Assembly: GCF_000376105.1 (NCBI RefSeq)
Contig: NZ_AQWM01000015.1
Location: 1 to 64,000 of the forward strand
Source: Asticcacaulis benevestitus DSM 16100 = ATCC BAA-896
GTDB lineage: Bacteria > Pseudomonadota > Alphaproteobacteria > Caulobacterales > Caulobacteraceae
DNA: 64,000 bases
Reading direction: 5' to 3'
The position numbers were made by a program, and so were the translations under genes. A model generated the notes under the pieces. It had not been told where the DNA came from. It ran no database searches and was given only the letters and a program-made list of their open reading frames with translations. Of the stretch, positions 44,078-53,268 are shown in pieces; position 1 is the stretch's first letter; the number at the start of each line of letters is the position of its first letter.

Positions 44078-46375
44078 ATGGCCATGATTTCCCGACGTCA
44101 GGTCCTGGCAGGCAGTGCTGCGATCAGCGTTCTGCCCTATACCGGTTTCGCCGCTTCAGGCTCCCTGTGCGATCATGTCGATCCCTTTATTGGTACCGGC
44201 GGGCACGGTCACCTCTATCCCGGCGCCACCATGCCGTTCGGCATGGTGCAGCTTTCGCCCGATACCAGCAATCAGGGCTGGGATTCCTGCTCTGGCTATC
44301 ACCAGAACGACGGCTCGATCATGGGCTTTTCGCACACCCACTTAAGCGGCACCGGCTGTCCTGACATGCTCGATGTTCTGCTGGTGCCGGCCACGGGTGA
44401 GGTCAAACTGACGCCGGGTCCGCTCAGTGATCCCGACGCCGGCTACCGTTCGCGCTATGACCGCACGTCTGAGACGGCCGCGCCCGGCTATTACTGCGTC
44501 GATCTGACCGATAGCCGCGTCAAGGCCGAACTGACGGCGACGACGCGGGTCGGCCTGCACCGTTACACCTTCCCGCAAGGAGAGGGCGGGCACGTCATGC
44601 TCGATCTGGCACACGGCGCGATAAGTTGGTGGGGTGAACGCGAGCTCATCCTCGACAATCTGTCGCTAAAGCTCATCGGCAACGATACGATCGTTGGCGG
44701 TCGTCAGGTGTTCCAGTGGGCCAAGGGGCGCTGGATCTTCTTCGCGCTCAAACTGTCGCGGCCGTTTGCACGCGCCGATCTCTATAGCGATGACCAGCCC
44801 GCGAGCGGCACGGCGTTAACGGGAAAGAATCTCAAGGCCGCCCTGCATTTTCCCGATGCCGGAAACGCGCCCTTGCTCATCAAGGTGGGTATCTCCTCGG
44901 TCGATATCGACGGTGCGCTGAAGAACCTTGATGCAGAATTGCCTGACTTCGATTTCGAGCGTGTCCGCGGCTCTGCGCATGCCGCCTGGGAGCGTGAACT
45001 GTCGAGGGTGCGCGTCGATATGGCGAGTGAGGCCGACAAAAAAATCTTCTACACCGCGCACTACCATACGCTTCTGGCGCCGACGATCTTCCAGGATGTC
45101 GACGGCCGTTATCGCGGCATGGATAATGCGGTCCACACCCTGAAAACCGGCGAGGCCAGCTATTCGACCTACAGCCTGTGGGACACCTATCGCGCCGTCC
45201 ACCCGTTCTTCACGATCACGCAGAAAGAGCGCTTGCCGGGCATGATCGGCGCGCTGGTACGCATGGGTGAGCAAAGCCCCGACGGTGTGCCGATCTGGCC
45301 GCTGCAGGGGCGCGAAACCGACACCATGATCGGTTATCATTGCGCCTCGGTGCTGGCCGAAGCCGCCGCCAAGGGCGTGAAGGGCGTCGATTACAAGGCC
45401 GGTTACGCCGTGCTGGCCAAACGCGCGTTTGTCGATGATGTGCATGGGCTTGGGCTCTATCGCCGCATGGGCTATATCCCGGCCGATACGGTCGATGAGG
45501 CGGTGTCGCGCACACTCGAATATGCCTATTCGGACTGGTGCACGTCAAAACTGGCGGCCTATGTCGGCGAAGGGAAGGCGGCGAAAACGCTGAAAGCGCG
45601 TTCGCAAAACTACCGCAATGTCTTTGACACCACAGTCGGCTTTGTGCGCGGCAAGCAGCTGGATGGCAAGTGGGTCACCCCCTACAACCCCCATTCGCTC
45701 GGTCACGACCAGAGCAAGTGGCGCGACTATACCGAGACCAATGGCTGGCAGGCCACCTTCCTGAACCAGCACGACATCTATAACTATGCCAACCTCTTCG
45801 GCGGCCTGAAAGCCTACGAGGCCAAGATCGACGCCCTGTTCAGCGAAAAGTCTGACGCCAATGAGAAGAGCCTCGACGATATCACCGGCCTGGTCGGGCA
45901 ATATGCCCACGGCAATGAGCCGAGCCACCACGTCGCCTACCTCTATGCCTACACCGGCGCGCCCTGGAAGACGCAAAGCCGCGTTCGCGAACTGATGCGT
46001 GACATGTACCGCGCCGCACCCGACGGCATGGAGGGCAATGAAGATTGCGGTCAGATGAGTGCCTGGTATCTGATGAGCGCGCTTGGCTTCTATGCCGTCG
46101 ATCCGGTCAGCACGAACTATATTTTCGGCTCGCCTTTGGTGAAACACGCGGAGATCGCCATAGGTGGCGGCCGTAAGCTGATCATTGACGCGCCGGCCAA
46201 CAGCGCTGGCAATATCTATGTGCAAGGGGTGCGCTGGAACGGCAAACCCTATACAAAAAGCTGGATAGCCCATGCCGATCTGATGCGCGGCGGCCGGCTC
46301 ACCTTCGACATGGGGCCACAACCCAATCCCGACTTCGGCGCCAAGATCACCGATCGTCCGCCTTCCTTTATCTGA
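44078..46375 (+). CDS. GH92 alpha-1,2/1,3-mannosidase, Tat-exported
   Basis: A 765-residue GH92 enzyme, calcium-dependent and inverting. The N-terminus has ISRRQVLAGSAAIS, a Tat-type signal. Motifs include DPFIGTGGHGHLYPGATMPF, GFSHTHLSGTGC, YSTYSLWDTYRAVHPFFT, HGNEPSHHVAYLYAYTGAPWKTQ and GNEDCGQMSAWYLMSALGFY (about 648-667), which holds the catalytic acid Glu. It should remove alpha-1,2- and/or alpha-1,3-mannose from high-mannose or core N-glycans; the exact linkage is not readable by eye. Two ATGs lie six bases apart at 44078 and 44084; AAGGA favours the first. It follows GH125 by four bases, and the glycosylasparaginase gene comes 11 bases after it. Confidence 0.94.
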   Translation: MAMISRRQVLAGSAAISVLPYTGFAASGSLCDHVDPFIGTGGHGHLYPGATMPFGMVQLSPDTSNQGWDSCSGYHQNDGSIMGFSHTHLSGTGCPDMLDVLLVPATGEVKLTPGPLSDPDAGYRSRYDRTSETAAPGYYCVDLTDSRVKAELTATTRVGLHRYTFPQGEGGHVMLDLAHGAISWWGERELILDNLSLKLIGNDTIVGGRQVFQWAKGRWIFFALKLSRPFARADLYSDDQPASGTALTGKNLKAALHFPDAGNAPLLIKVGISSVDIDGALKNLDAELPDFDFERVRGSAHAAWERELSRVRVDMASEADKKIFYTAHYHTLLAPTIFQDVDGRYRGMDNAVHTLKTGEASYSTYSLWDTYRAVHPFFTITQKERLPGMIGALVRMGEQSPDGVPIWPLQGRETDTMIGYHCASVLAEAAAKGVKGVDYKAGYAVLAKRAFVDDVHGLGLYRRMGYIPADTVDEAVSRTLEYAYSDWCTSKLAAYVGEGKAAKTLKARSQNYRNVFDTTVGFVRGKQLDGKWVTPYNPHSLGHDQSKWRDYTETNGWQATFLNQHDIYNYANLFGGLKAYEAKIDALFSEKSDANEKSLDDITGLVGQYAHGNEPSHHVAYLYAYTGAPWKTQSRVRELMRDMYRAAPDGMEGNEDCGQMSAWYLMSALGFYAVDPVSTNYIFGSPLVKHAEIAIGGGRKLIIDAPANSAGNIYVQGVRWNGKPYTKSWIAHADLMRGGRLTFDMGPQPNPDFGAKITDRPPSFI

Positions 46376-46386
46376 GAGACACCGTC

Positions 46387-47400
46387 ATGACCCATCGCCG
46401 CGACTTTTTCAAAACTACCCTGGCTGTCTCGTCCCTGCTCGGCATCGCCGGCACAGCGTCGGCCGCGTCATCGTCAAAGCCCATCGTCGTCTCGACCTGG
46501 GATTTCGGTGTGGCGGCCAATCAGGCGGCGTGGGAGGTCATCAAAACCGGCGGTCATGCGCTCGATGCGGTCGAGGCCGGCGCGCGCATTCCCGAAGTCG
46601 ATATGAAGAACCACAGCGTCGGTCGCGCCGGCTATCCGGATCGTGACGGCCATGTTTCGCTCGATGCCAGCATCATGGACGAGCGCTGGCGCTGCGGTGC
46701 GGTGGCGGCGCTGGAGCATATCGCCCACCCGATCTCGGTGGCGCGCCGCGTCATGGAAAAGACACCGCACGTCCTGCTGGTCGGGGCTGGGGCCCTGCAA
46801 TTCGCCATAGAACAGGGTTTCCAGCCGGAAGAACTTCTCACGCCGGAATCCGAAGCGGCCTGGAAGGACTGGCTGAAGGAAGCCCGTTACGCGCCGGTCG
46901 CCAACAGCGAGATGTCGACCTATGGCCATGCGCCGGGCAGCGTCGTGCCGGGCGACGTGCATAACCACGATACGCTGGGCATTCTGGCGCTGGATGCGCA
47001 AGGACGCCTGTCGGGCGCCTGCACCACCAGCGGCATGGCGTGGAAACTGCGCGGCCGCGTCGGCGACAGCCCGATCATCGGCGCAGGCCTCTATGTCGAT
47101 GGCGAAATTGGCGCCGCCACCTCGACCGGCGTGGGCGAAGAGGTCATCCGCAATGCCGGAAGCTTCCTCGTCGTCGAACTGATGCGTCAGGGTCGTACGC
47201 CGCAACAGGCCTGCGAAGAGGCCGTCATGCGGATCGTCAAGCGTCGCCCTGAAGCGGTAAAGACCCTGCAGGTTGGCTTCCTGGCCCTCAATACCAAGGG
47301 CGATGTCGGCGCCTTCGCCATTCAGAAGGGCTTTGTCTACGCGCAATGCGACGCCGCGAAAACCGATCTGGTGGTGCCGGCGAAAAGCGTGTTTGGCTAG
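46387..47400 (+). CDS. glycosylasparaginase (N4-(beta-N-acetylglucosaminyl)-L-asparaginase), Tat-exported
   Basis: A 337-residue N-terminal-nucleophile hydrolase. The precursor has a Tat motif (HRRDFFKTTLAV) and a signal cleaved near ASA. The autocleavage site is in HNHDTLGILALD (Thr at about 196), where a Thr becomes the nucleophile of the beta chain; GRVGDSPIIGAGLYVDGEIGAATSTG is the matching glycine-rich loop. It hydrolyses the GlcNAc-Asn bond left after glycan trimming, freeing aspartate and glucosamine-type sugar. This bond exists only in N-glycoproteins, which makes it the strongest pointer to the function of the whole operon. Export of the folded precursor by Tat is in line with autocatalysis needing folding. 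The next gene starts four bases after its stop. Confidence 0.93.
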   Translation: MTHRRDFFKTTLAVSSLLGIAGTASAASSSKPIVVSTWDFGVAANQAAWEVIKTGGHALDAVEAGARIPEVDMKNHSVGRAGYPDRDGHVSLDASIMDERWRCGAVAALEHIAHPISVARRVMEKTPHVLLVGAGALQFAIEQGFQPEELLTPESEAAWKDWLKEARYAPVANSEMSTYGHAPGSVVPGDVHNHDTLGILALDAQGRLSGACTTSGMAWKLRGRVGDSPIIGAGLYVDGEIGAATSTGVGEEVIRNAGSFLVVELMRQGRTPQQACEEAVMRIVKRRPEAVKTLQVGFLALNTKGDVGAFAIQKGFVYAQCDAAKTDLVVPAKSVFG

Positions 47401-47404
47401 GCGG

Positions 47405-49657
47405 ATGTGGCGTGGTCTGATCCTGCTTGTGTTGCTGCTGGCCCAGCCAGCTCTGGCGCGCGAAAATGGGGTGATCACCGCGCCGCACGCAACATCGCAG
47501 GCTCTGGCGGCGGTGACGCTGCTGGAGGCGCGTCAAGTTTATGGTTCGGTTGTGGTCGCGCGCCGTGATGAGGTGGCCGGTTTACTGTCTGGCGCCGATA
47601 AGGCGCTGTGGCACACAAGGCTTAAAGCCCTGCCGCCGCTGACGCCCGAAGCCTACACGGTCATGCGCATCGGTGACCGTCTGATCGTGGCCGGTGATGA
47701 CGATCGCGGCATCCTTTTCGGCGTTGGTTACATGCTCCGCAAAGGGCCTGCGGCGCCTGAGACCCATGCCGCGCCGCAGATGGCTTTTAGAGCGCATCAG
47801 ATCGGCTACCGCTTCAAGAACAATAGCTACGATGCTTTCACGCTCGCGATGTTCGAGCAGCAGGTTCGCGATCTGGCCGTTTTCGGCGCCAACGGCGTCC
47901 AGTGGATCGCGCCGGTGTCGGACGATGCCTCGGCAAGCCCGTTATTTACCACAGCCCCGCTGGACATGGCGATCGGCGTGTCGGGCCTGATGAAGACATA
48001 CGGCCTCGATTTTGATCTCTACTATCCCCAGATGGGCGATGACTACACGAAGCCCGCCACTCGCGCTGTTGAACTGGCGCGCTTTGAAGACCTGGTGAAG
48101 CGCCTGCCCAAGGTCGATGCGCTTTATATTCCCGGCGGCGATCCCGGCCATACCCAACCCGATGTGCTGTTTCCCCTGGTGGCGGCCGAAGTGGCTATTC
48201 TTCACCGCTATCATCCCAAAGCGACGGTCTGGCTGTCAGCGCAAGGGTTTGACAAGGCGCAGTATGAGCGGTTTTACGCGCTCCTAGCCAAGGAACCTGA
48301 CTGGCTGACCGGCGTTTTTTTCGGACCGCAATCGCGCGATCCTCTGCCGGTGCAGCGGGCGCGTATCCCGGCGCGCTACAAGCTTATCTTCTACCCCGAC
48401 ATCGCCCATACGATGCACGCGCAGTTTCCGGTGCCCCAGTGGGACCCGGCGTTCGCCCTGACCGAAGGCCGCGAACCGGTCAATCCGCAGCCGCGCGCCC
48501 AGAGCCATATTGTTCGCCATTTCGCCGGCGATATCGATGGCTTCGTCACCTATTCCGAAGGGGTGAATGATGATGTCAACAAGATGGTGTGGTCACAACT
48601 GGGTTGGCATGCCAACACCGACAGCGATGCCATCCTGGCCGATTATGGCCGCTACTTTCTTGGCGATCCGGGGTTTGCCGAGGCGCTGACGGCGCTGGAG
48701 CGAAACTGGGACGGACCGGTGGCCGGGAATGACGGTATCGAACCGACCCTGGCGCTTTTCGAGCACATGGCACCCGCCCATCCGGACAACTGGCGGTTTG
48801 AGATGGCGTGGTATCGCGCCACCTATGACGCCTATGTCCGCCGCCGCGTCATGGCGGAGCGGGTGCGTGAGGCGCAGGCCTATGCGGCCCTCAGAACAGG
48901 CGACATGCCCGCGGCACGTCTGGCGCTGGCGGCGACCGATACAGCCGATATTACCGCCTTGCGGACCAGGCTTTTTGAGCTGGCGGGCAAGCTTTACAGC
49001 CATATCGGCCTGCAGCTCAGCGTCAAGCTCTATGGCGCGTCGGCGATTGAGCGCGGCGCTAATCTCGATCGGGTCGATGTGTCGCTGAATGACCGCGTGT
49101 GGCTGACGCGGCAGATGGATGAGATCGAGGCGCTCAAAGCCCCCTTGCAAAGGTCGGTGCGCCTCAAAGCCCTCGCAGGCGGTGACGTCACGCCGCCGGG
49201 TGGTTTCTATGATGATCTCGGCGATCCGGGCCATGAACCGCATCTGGTGCGCGGGCCCGGGTTTGCCAGCGATCCGGAAATGTATGAAAGCGCCATCGAT
49301 GGCATAGCCGATATGACGCCCGATGACGGCTGGCGCAAGGCCTGGGTGACCTATGCCGAAACCCTTTACGAAGTGCCGATCACCCTGCGCTATGACCGGC
49401 TCGATCCTGAAACCGCCTACCGCCTGAAAATCGTCTATGCCGGCGAAGGCTATGCCCTGCCGATCCGGCTTACCGCGAACGGCGTGGTGCTGCGCGATTT
49501 CAGTGAACGCACGTCCAATCCGATGACCGTCGAACTGGATGTGCCGCAAGCCCTGACACGCCATGGCGAGCTGACCCTTGAATGGACCCGGCCCGACGGT
49601 CTGGGTGGCAGCGGTCGCGGGCATCAGGTGGCGCAGGTCTGGCTGTTGCCGCGTTAG
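47405..49657 (+). CDS. secreted glycosidase of unassigned family (GH20/GH67-like N-terminal domain)
   Basis: A 750-residue exported protein (signal MWRGLILLVLLLAQPALA). The N-terminal 130 residues resemble the small alpha/beta domain found before GH20 and GH67 barrels (VIVAGDDDRGILFGVGYMLRKG). The next 330 residues look like a TIM barrel: FRAHQIGYRFKNNSYDAFTL, LAVFGANGVQWI, DALYIPGGDPGHTQP, VWLSAQGFDKAQY and FVTYSEGVNDDVNKMVW, with acidic residues at strand ends. The last part is helical and then beta-rich. I do not recognise a named family: it lacks the GH84 and GH20 catalytic motifs. Since the operon has no other hexosaminidase except GH3, a GlcNAc or similar release is the leading guess. 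The start at 47405 gives a clean signal. Its stop TAG lies inside the repeat at 49654. Confidence 0.7.
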   Translation: MWRGLILLVLLLAQPALARENGVITAPHATSQALAAVTLLEARQVYGSVVVARRDEVAGLLSGADKALWHTRLKALPPLTPEAYTVMRIGDRLIVAGDDDRGILFGVGYMLRKGPAAPETHAAPQMAFRAHQIGYRFKNNSYDAFTLAMFEQQVRDLAVFGANGVQWIAPVSDDASASPLFTTAPLDMAIGVSGLMKTYGLDFDLYYPQMGDDYTKPATRAVELARFEDLVKRLPKVDALYIPGGDPGHTQPDVLFPLVAAEVAILHRYHPKATVWLSAQGFDKAQYERFYALLAKEPDWLTGVFFGPQSRDPLPVQRARIPARYKLIFYPDIAHTMHAQFPVPQWDPAFALTEGREPVNPQPRAQSHIVRHFAGDIDGFVTYSEGVNDDVNKMVWSQLGWHANTDSDAILADYGRYFLGDPGFAEALTALERNWDGPVAGNDGIEPTLALFEHMAPAHPDNWRFEMAWYRATYDAYVRRRVMAERVREAQAYAALRTGDMPAARLALAATDTADITALRTRLFELAGKLYSHIGLQLSVKLYGASAIERGANLDRVDVSLNDRVWLTRQMDEIEALKAPLQRSVRLKALAGGDVTPPGGFYDDLGDPGHEPHLVRGPGFASDPEMYESAIDGIADMTPDDGWRKAWVTYAETLYEVPITLRYDRLDPETAYRLKIVYAGEGYALPIRLTANGVVLRDFSERTSNPMTVELDVPQALTRHGELTLEWTRPDGLGGSGRGHQVAQVWLLPR

Positions 49658-49758
49658 AGCGCTTTTTCGAAAAGTGTGACGCACTTTTCGAATAAAAAAG
49701 CGCGTCAAAACAAAAAATTAGAGCCAATCTGATCCAATCAGATCGGAACACGCTCTAA
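49654..49758. repeat. palindromic repeat element (MITE/REP-like) with terminal inverted repeats
   Basis: A 105-base element with termini TTAGAGCG and CGCTCTAA. It contains a perfect hairpin TTCGAAAAGTG / CACTTTTCGAA (about 49667-49692) and a second, ATCTGAT-CCA-ATCAGAT (49727-49743). The same overall design, with a TAGAGCG...CGCTCTA frame and these two hairpins, is widespread in alphaproteobacterial genomes as a short dispersed repeat. No ORF inside. Its left end overlaps the stop codon of the preceding gene. The rest of the gap to 49949 (about 190 bases) holds no gene I can see, only the upstream region of the antiporter gene. Confidence 0.8.
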
Positions 49759-49949
49759 GCTGAAGATCGCGCGCCGTGGCCAGCACCAAGACCAAAAGCC
49801 ATCAGATCAACGAAACTGTGAATATAAAGCGCCTGTTCCTGGGTTGACATCAAGAGTTGTGACCCGAACTATAAGGGTAATCCGCTTTATACGCCTTGTA
49901 TAGTCGTAATGTTGCGGGCCTTTTCTGTCAAAAACTCTAAAGGCGGCTT

Positions 49950-51668
49950 ATGGAACATCATAATATATCTCTCATTACGACGCTGGCGTCCGGTTTTGGA
50001 CTGGCGCTTGTGTTTGGCTTTCTCGCCGAAAAAATCAAACTACCCGCGCTGATCGGTTATCTCTTCGCAGGTATACTGATAGGCCCGGCCACGCCCGGCT
50101 TTGTCGCCGATACCAATATCGCTGCGCAGTTGTCCGAGATTGGCGTCATGCTGCTGATGTTCGGCGTGGGCCTGCACTTCTCGCTGGCGGATTTGATGTC
50201 GGTCAAGCGTATCGCCCTGCCGGGCGCCATCGTGCAGATGTCACTTGCGACATTGCTCGGCATGGCGCTGGCGATGTGGGGGTGGGGGTGGAATTTCGGC
50301 GCGGCGCTTGTGTTCGGTGTGTCCCTGTCCTGCGCCTCGACGGTTGTGCTGCTAAAGGCTCTGGAGGCGCGCAAGGCGGTTGATAGCATAAACGGTCGGA
50401 TCGCCGTTGGCTGGCTGGTCGTCGAAGATCTGGTGACGGTTCTGGTGCTGGTCTTGCTGCCGCCGCTGGCGCAGCTTTTAGGGGCCACCGGCGGGACGGG
50501 CCAGGCTTTCACTGGCAATCTGTGGGTGGAAATCGGTAAGACGCTTTTGAGCGTCGGCGCGTTTATTGCCCTGATGCTGCTGGTGGGCCGCCGCGCTTTG
50601 CCATGGATTCTTTTGCAGGTCGCACGTACCGGCACGCGCGAACTCTTCACCCTGGCGGTCATCGCCGCCGCGATCACCATAGCCTGGTGCGCGTCTGAAA
50701 TGTTCAGCGTGTCGTTCGCGCTTGGCGCCTTCTTCGCCGGTATGGTGATGCGGGAATCGAAGTTCAGCCATCGTGCGGCCGAGGAATCGCTGCCGTTGCG
50801 CGACGCCTTCTCGGTGCTGTTTTTTGTCTCGGTGGGGATGCTGTTCAATCCCATGGTGCTGGTCGAAAAGCCGCTTGAGGTGCTGGCGGTCGTCGGCATC
50901 ATCATTTTCGGCAAGGGCGTAGCCGCGGCGGCCTTGGCACTTATCCTGCGCTATCCGCTCAATACGGCCCTGACCGTGGCAGCCGGTCTGGCGCAGATCG
51001 GCGAGTTTTCCTTCATCCTCGGCGGACTGGGCGTCAGTCTGGGCGTTCTGCCGCAGGAGGGCATGAACCTGCTGCTGGCTGGCGCGCTGATTTCCATTGC
51101 GCTCAATCCCTTCGTCTTCAAGGCGATCGAACCTGCCAGTGCCTGGGTGCTGAAACATTCTTCGCTGGCGCGCGCTCACGAACGCAGTGACGACGTGCTG
51201 GCGGTCCTGCCGGATACGACGGCCGATAAATATCTCAGTGGCCAGGTGATCGTGGTGGGCTTCGGCCGTGTCGGCAAATGGCTGGCCGAGTCGCTCGATG
51301 CGCAAGGCATCGCCTATGTCGTCGTGGAGGAAAGCCGCGATCGTGTCGAGGAACTGCGCGCGCAGGGCAAGGCGGCTGTTTTTGGCAACGCCACGCAGTC
51401 GGATGTTCTGATACAGGCCCATATCGCCACGGCGGCCATGCTCGTCGTCGCCACGCCTGATCTAATCAATATCAGCCAGATGGTCGATACGGCGCGGCGC
51501 ATCAATCCAGCGGTTGAGGTCGTGTTGCGAACGCATAGCCAGGACGAGGTGGACTTCCTGCGCCGCGAAAAGATGGGCGAGGTGTTCTTCGGAGAAGAAG
51601 AACTGGCGAAGAACATCCTTGATCATATCCGGAAACGTTTCGATACGCCGGTCATGGCCCATGCGTGA
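49950..51668 (+). CDS. YbaL/KefB-type cation:proton antiporter with TrkA-N domain
   Basis: A 572-residue inner-membrane protein. About 12 hydrophobic segments form the CPA2 Na+/H+ exchanger domain (about residues 5-385, with GYLFAGILIGP, MLLMFGVGLHFSLADL, SLSCASTVVLLKALE). A C-terminal RCK/TrkA-N nucleotide-binding domain (about 430-550) shows VIVVGFGRVGKWLAESL and VVEESRDRVEELRAQGKAAVFGNATQ. It resembles the YbaL group, which lacks the C-terminal TrkA-C seen in other KefB-like proteins. Such proteins move K+ or Na+ against H+ under nucleotide control. It is a housekeeping gene unlinked in function to the neighbouring sugar genes. AAAGG precedes the ATG. Confidence 0.88.
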   Translation: MEHHNISLITTLASGFGLALVFGFLAEKIKLPALIGYLFAGILIGPATPGFVADTNIAAQLSEIGVMLLMFGVGLHFSLADLMSVKRIALPGAIVQMSLATLLGMALAMWGWGWNFGAALVFGVSLSCASTVVLLKALEARKAVDSINGRIAVGWLVVEDLVTVLVLVLLPPLAQLLGATGGTGQAFTGNLWVEIGKTLLSVGAFIALMLLVGRRALPWILLQVARTGTRELFTLAVIAAAITIAWCASEMFSVSFALGAFFAGMVMRESKFSHRAAEESLPLRDAFSVLFFVSVGMLFNPMVLVEKPLEVLAVVGIIIFGKGVAAAALALILRYPLNTALTVAAGLAQIGEFSFILGGLGVSLGVLPQEGMNLLLAGALISIALNPFVFKAIEPASAWVLKHSSLARAHERSDDVLAVLPDTTADKYLSGQVIVVGFGRVGKWLAESLDAQGIAYVVVEESRDRVEELRAQGKAAVFGNATQSDVLIQAHIATAAMLVVATPDLINISQMVDTARRINPAVEVVLRTHSQDEVDFLRREKMGEVFFGEEELAKNILDHIRKRFDTPVMAHA

Positions 51669-51716
51669 GGAAACGGGGCAATTTCAGATGAAAATCAACA
51701 GCGCTAAGCGACTTTA

Positions 51717-53264
51717 TTAGACAAACCCGAGATTCTGTTTGGAAAAATTACGTAGATTTGGAAAAATGGTATTGAGGTTAGTGCTATCGACACCGAACCA
51801 GCTTCCCAGAGTCGCGGCGTATTGGTCCACCGAGGTGGTGGGTATGAAGGATCCACCGCTCATATCTGGATTGCTAAAACCGCTTAACTCCATGCCGACG
51901 GTTGGGAACTGGCCATAAATGTCACCACCCCGGACGGCGCCCCCCATGATGAGATGGTGGCCACCCCAGGCATGGTCGGTACCGTCACCGTTCGTATTAA
52001 ATGTACGCGAAAAGTCGGAAGCGGTGAAGGTTGTCACGTTTCCACGCATATCCGATCCACCTATATCGGCAAGGGCACTGTCAAAATAGGCGAGGGCCTG
52101 CGCAAGCTTTGCCAAGCTATTCGCTTGGGCGACATTCTGATTGTCATGGTCGTCAAAGCTTCCCCCGTTGACGAAAAACACTTGTCGCTTCAGCCCAAAG
52201 GTGGGTCCTGTGGCGATCATACGCGCGACCGTTCTCAACTGAACGGCGACACTGTTCGTTTCTACACTTCCCTTTGCAGGATTGGTGTAGACGGGCGGGG
52301 CGGGGATAGCCGTGACGACGGGTTGAGTGAAAGCGGTGTTGATGACGCTGGCGGCGCCAACAGAACGTGCCGCTATAAGCCCATGATCATTGGCAAGGTC
52401 GCTCGTGGACGTCGTGTCCGTTATAATGGCTTTCAAAGCCGCTGGCGCCGTCTTTGAGCCATAAAGTGAGCTGGCGCTCGCGCCGGTGACTTTTAACGCA
52501 GGTTCATTTCCGCCGCTCAGTGGATATTGCACAATCGAATTTCCCGCGAGGAAAATAGCAGTACCCGAGGTCGTGATGGAGGTGAAGATAGTGTTTTGTC
52601 CGTTCATGCTGGCAAGAAGGTCGCCCATTTGCCCCCCCCATCCAAGCCTTGCCCCCTCAGCTGCTCCGGCTTGCCAGGTCGACTGCTGATCATTATGCGA
52701 AAAGAGACTCGCCGGTAATTTAACGCTCTTAGCGGCATATTGTGCTTTTGAGGTCGGCTCGATCAACGTGCCGACGTTGGCAAGGATGGCGAGGCGCCCA
52801 GCGTCGAACAAGGCCTTTGCCTGCCCCATCGCTGGATGCAAAGCAAAAGTACGATTGCTCGAAACCGTGCCGGCAGGAATGGCTTGGGTCGTGCGCGGAG
52901 TAACGGGTAGAACACCGCCCAGCGCTTCAGGCCTGCCAAGCGATGATGTGCGACCGGTAACCGAGGATACTTGGCCTACAGGAACAGCGGCGGTACCGAC
53001 AGGCATGAGGGCGATGGGATCTTCGCCTTGATTGCGTGCCGAAAAATAGCGCGTCCAACTATCTGTATCGGTCGCTAGCACCATATTGTTCGCGTCATTT
53101 CCACCATACAAGTAGATGCAGACGAGGGCTTTATAGTCGTTGGCCGTTGCCCCTGCCGCGGATCCCGCCGCGGCCAGTTGCAAACCAAAGGCACCGGCGC
53201 CGCCAAGACCGGCCATACCGGCACCGAAGCGGAGAAACTGTCGTCTGTCGAGTTGCGAGGTCAT
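51717..53264 (-). CDS. DUF1501 family protein, Tat-exported
   Basis: A 515-residue DUF1501 protein. The N-terminus MTSQLDRRQFLRFGAGMAG is a Tat motif, followed by a hydrophobic segment and the start of the domain, ALVCIYLYGGNDANNMVL. Further landmarks are FALHPAMGQAKALFDAGRLAILANVG, SLFSHNDQQSTWQ, VFFVNGGSFDDHDNQ, TFTASDFSRTFNTNGDGTDHAWGGHHL. The fold is alkaline-phosphatase-like (sulfatase clan), and the function is unknown. DUF1501 and DUF1800 genes occur side by side in very many bacteria, and the pairing here is typical: DUF1800 lies directly upstream with a four-base gap. The pair stands between the antiporter and the broken gene, away from the sugar operons. Confidence 0.9.
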   Translation of the reverse strand: MTSQLDRRQFLRFGAGMAGLGGAGAFGLQLAAAGSAAGATANDYKALVCIYLYGGNDANNMVLATDTDSWTRYFSARNQGEDPIALMPVGTAAVPVGQVSSVTGRTSSLGRPEALGGVLPVTPRTTQAIPAGTVSSNRTFALHPAMGQAKALFDAGRLAILANVGTLIEPTSKAQYAAKSVKLPASLFSHNDQQSTWQAGAAEGARLGWGGQMGDLLASMNGQNTIFTSITTSGTAIFLAGNSIVQYPLSGGNEPALKVTGASASSLYGSKTAPAALKAIITDTTSTSDLANDHGLIAARSVGAASVINTAFTQPVVTAIPAPPVYTNPAKGSVETNSVAVQLRTVARMIATGPTFGLKRQVFFVNGGSFDDHDNQNVAQANSLAKLAQALAYFDSALADIGGSDMRGNVTTFTASDFSRTFNTNGDGTDHAWGGHHLIMGGAVRGGDIYGQFPTVGMELSGFSNPDMSGGSFIPTTSVDQYAATLGSWFGVDSTNLNTIFPNLRNFSKQNLGFV

Positions 53265-53268
53265 GGGA

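Noticed and set aside
47405-49657. GH84 (O-GlcNAcase/hyaluronidase-like) assignment
   Set aside because: The GFYGxPW-type and adjacent Asp-Asp catalytic motifs of GH84 are not present; only the overall layout of N-terminal domain plus barrel is similar.
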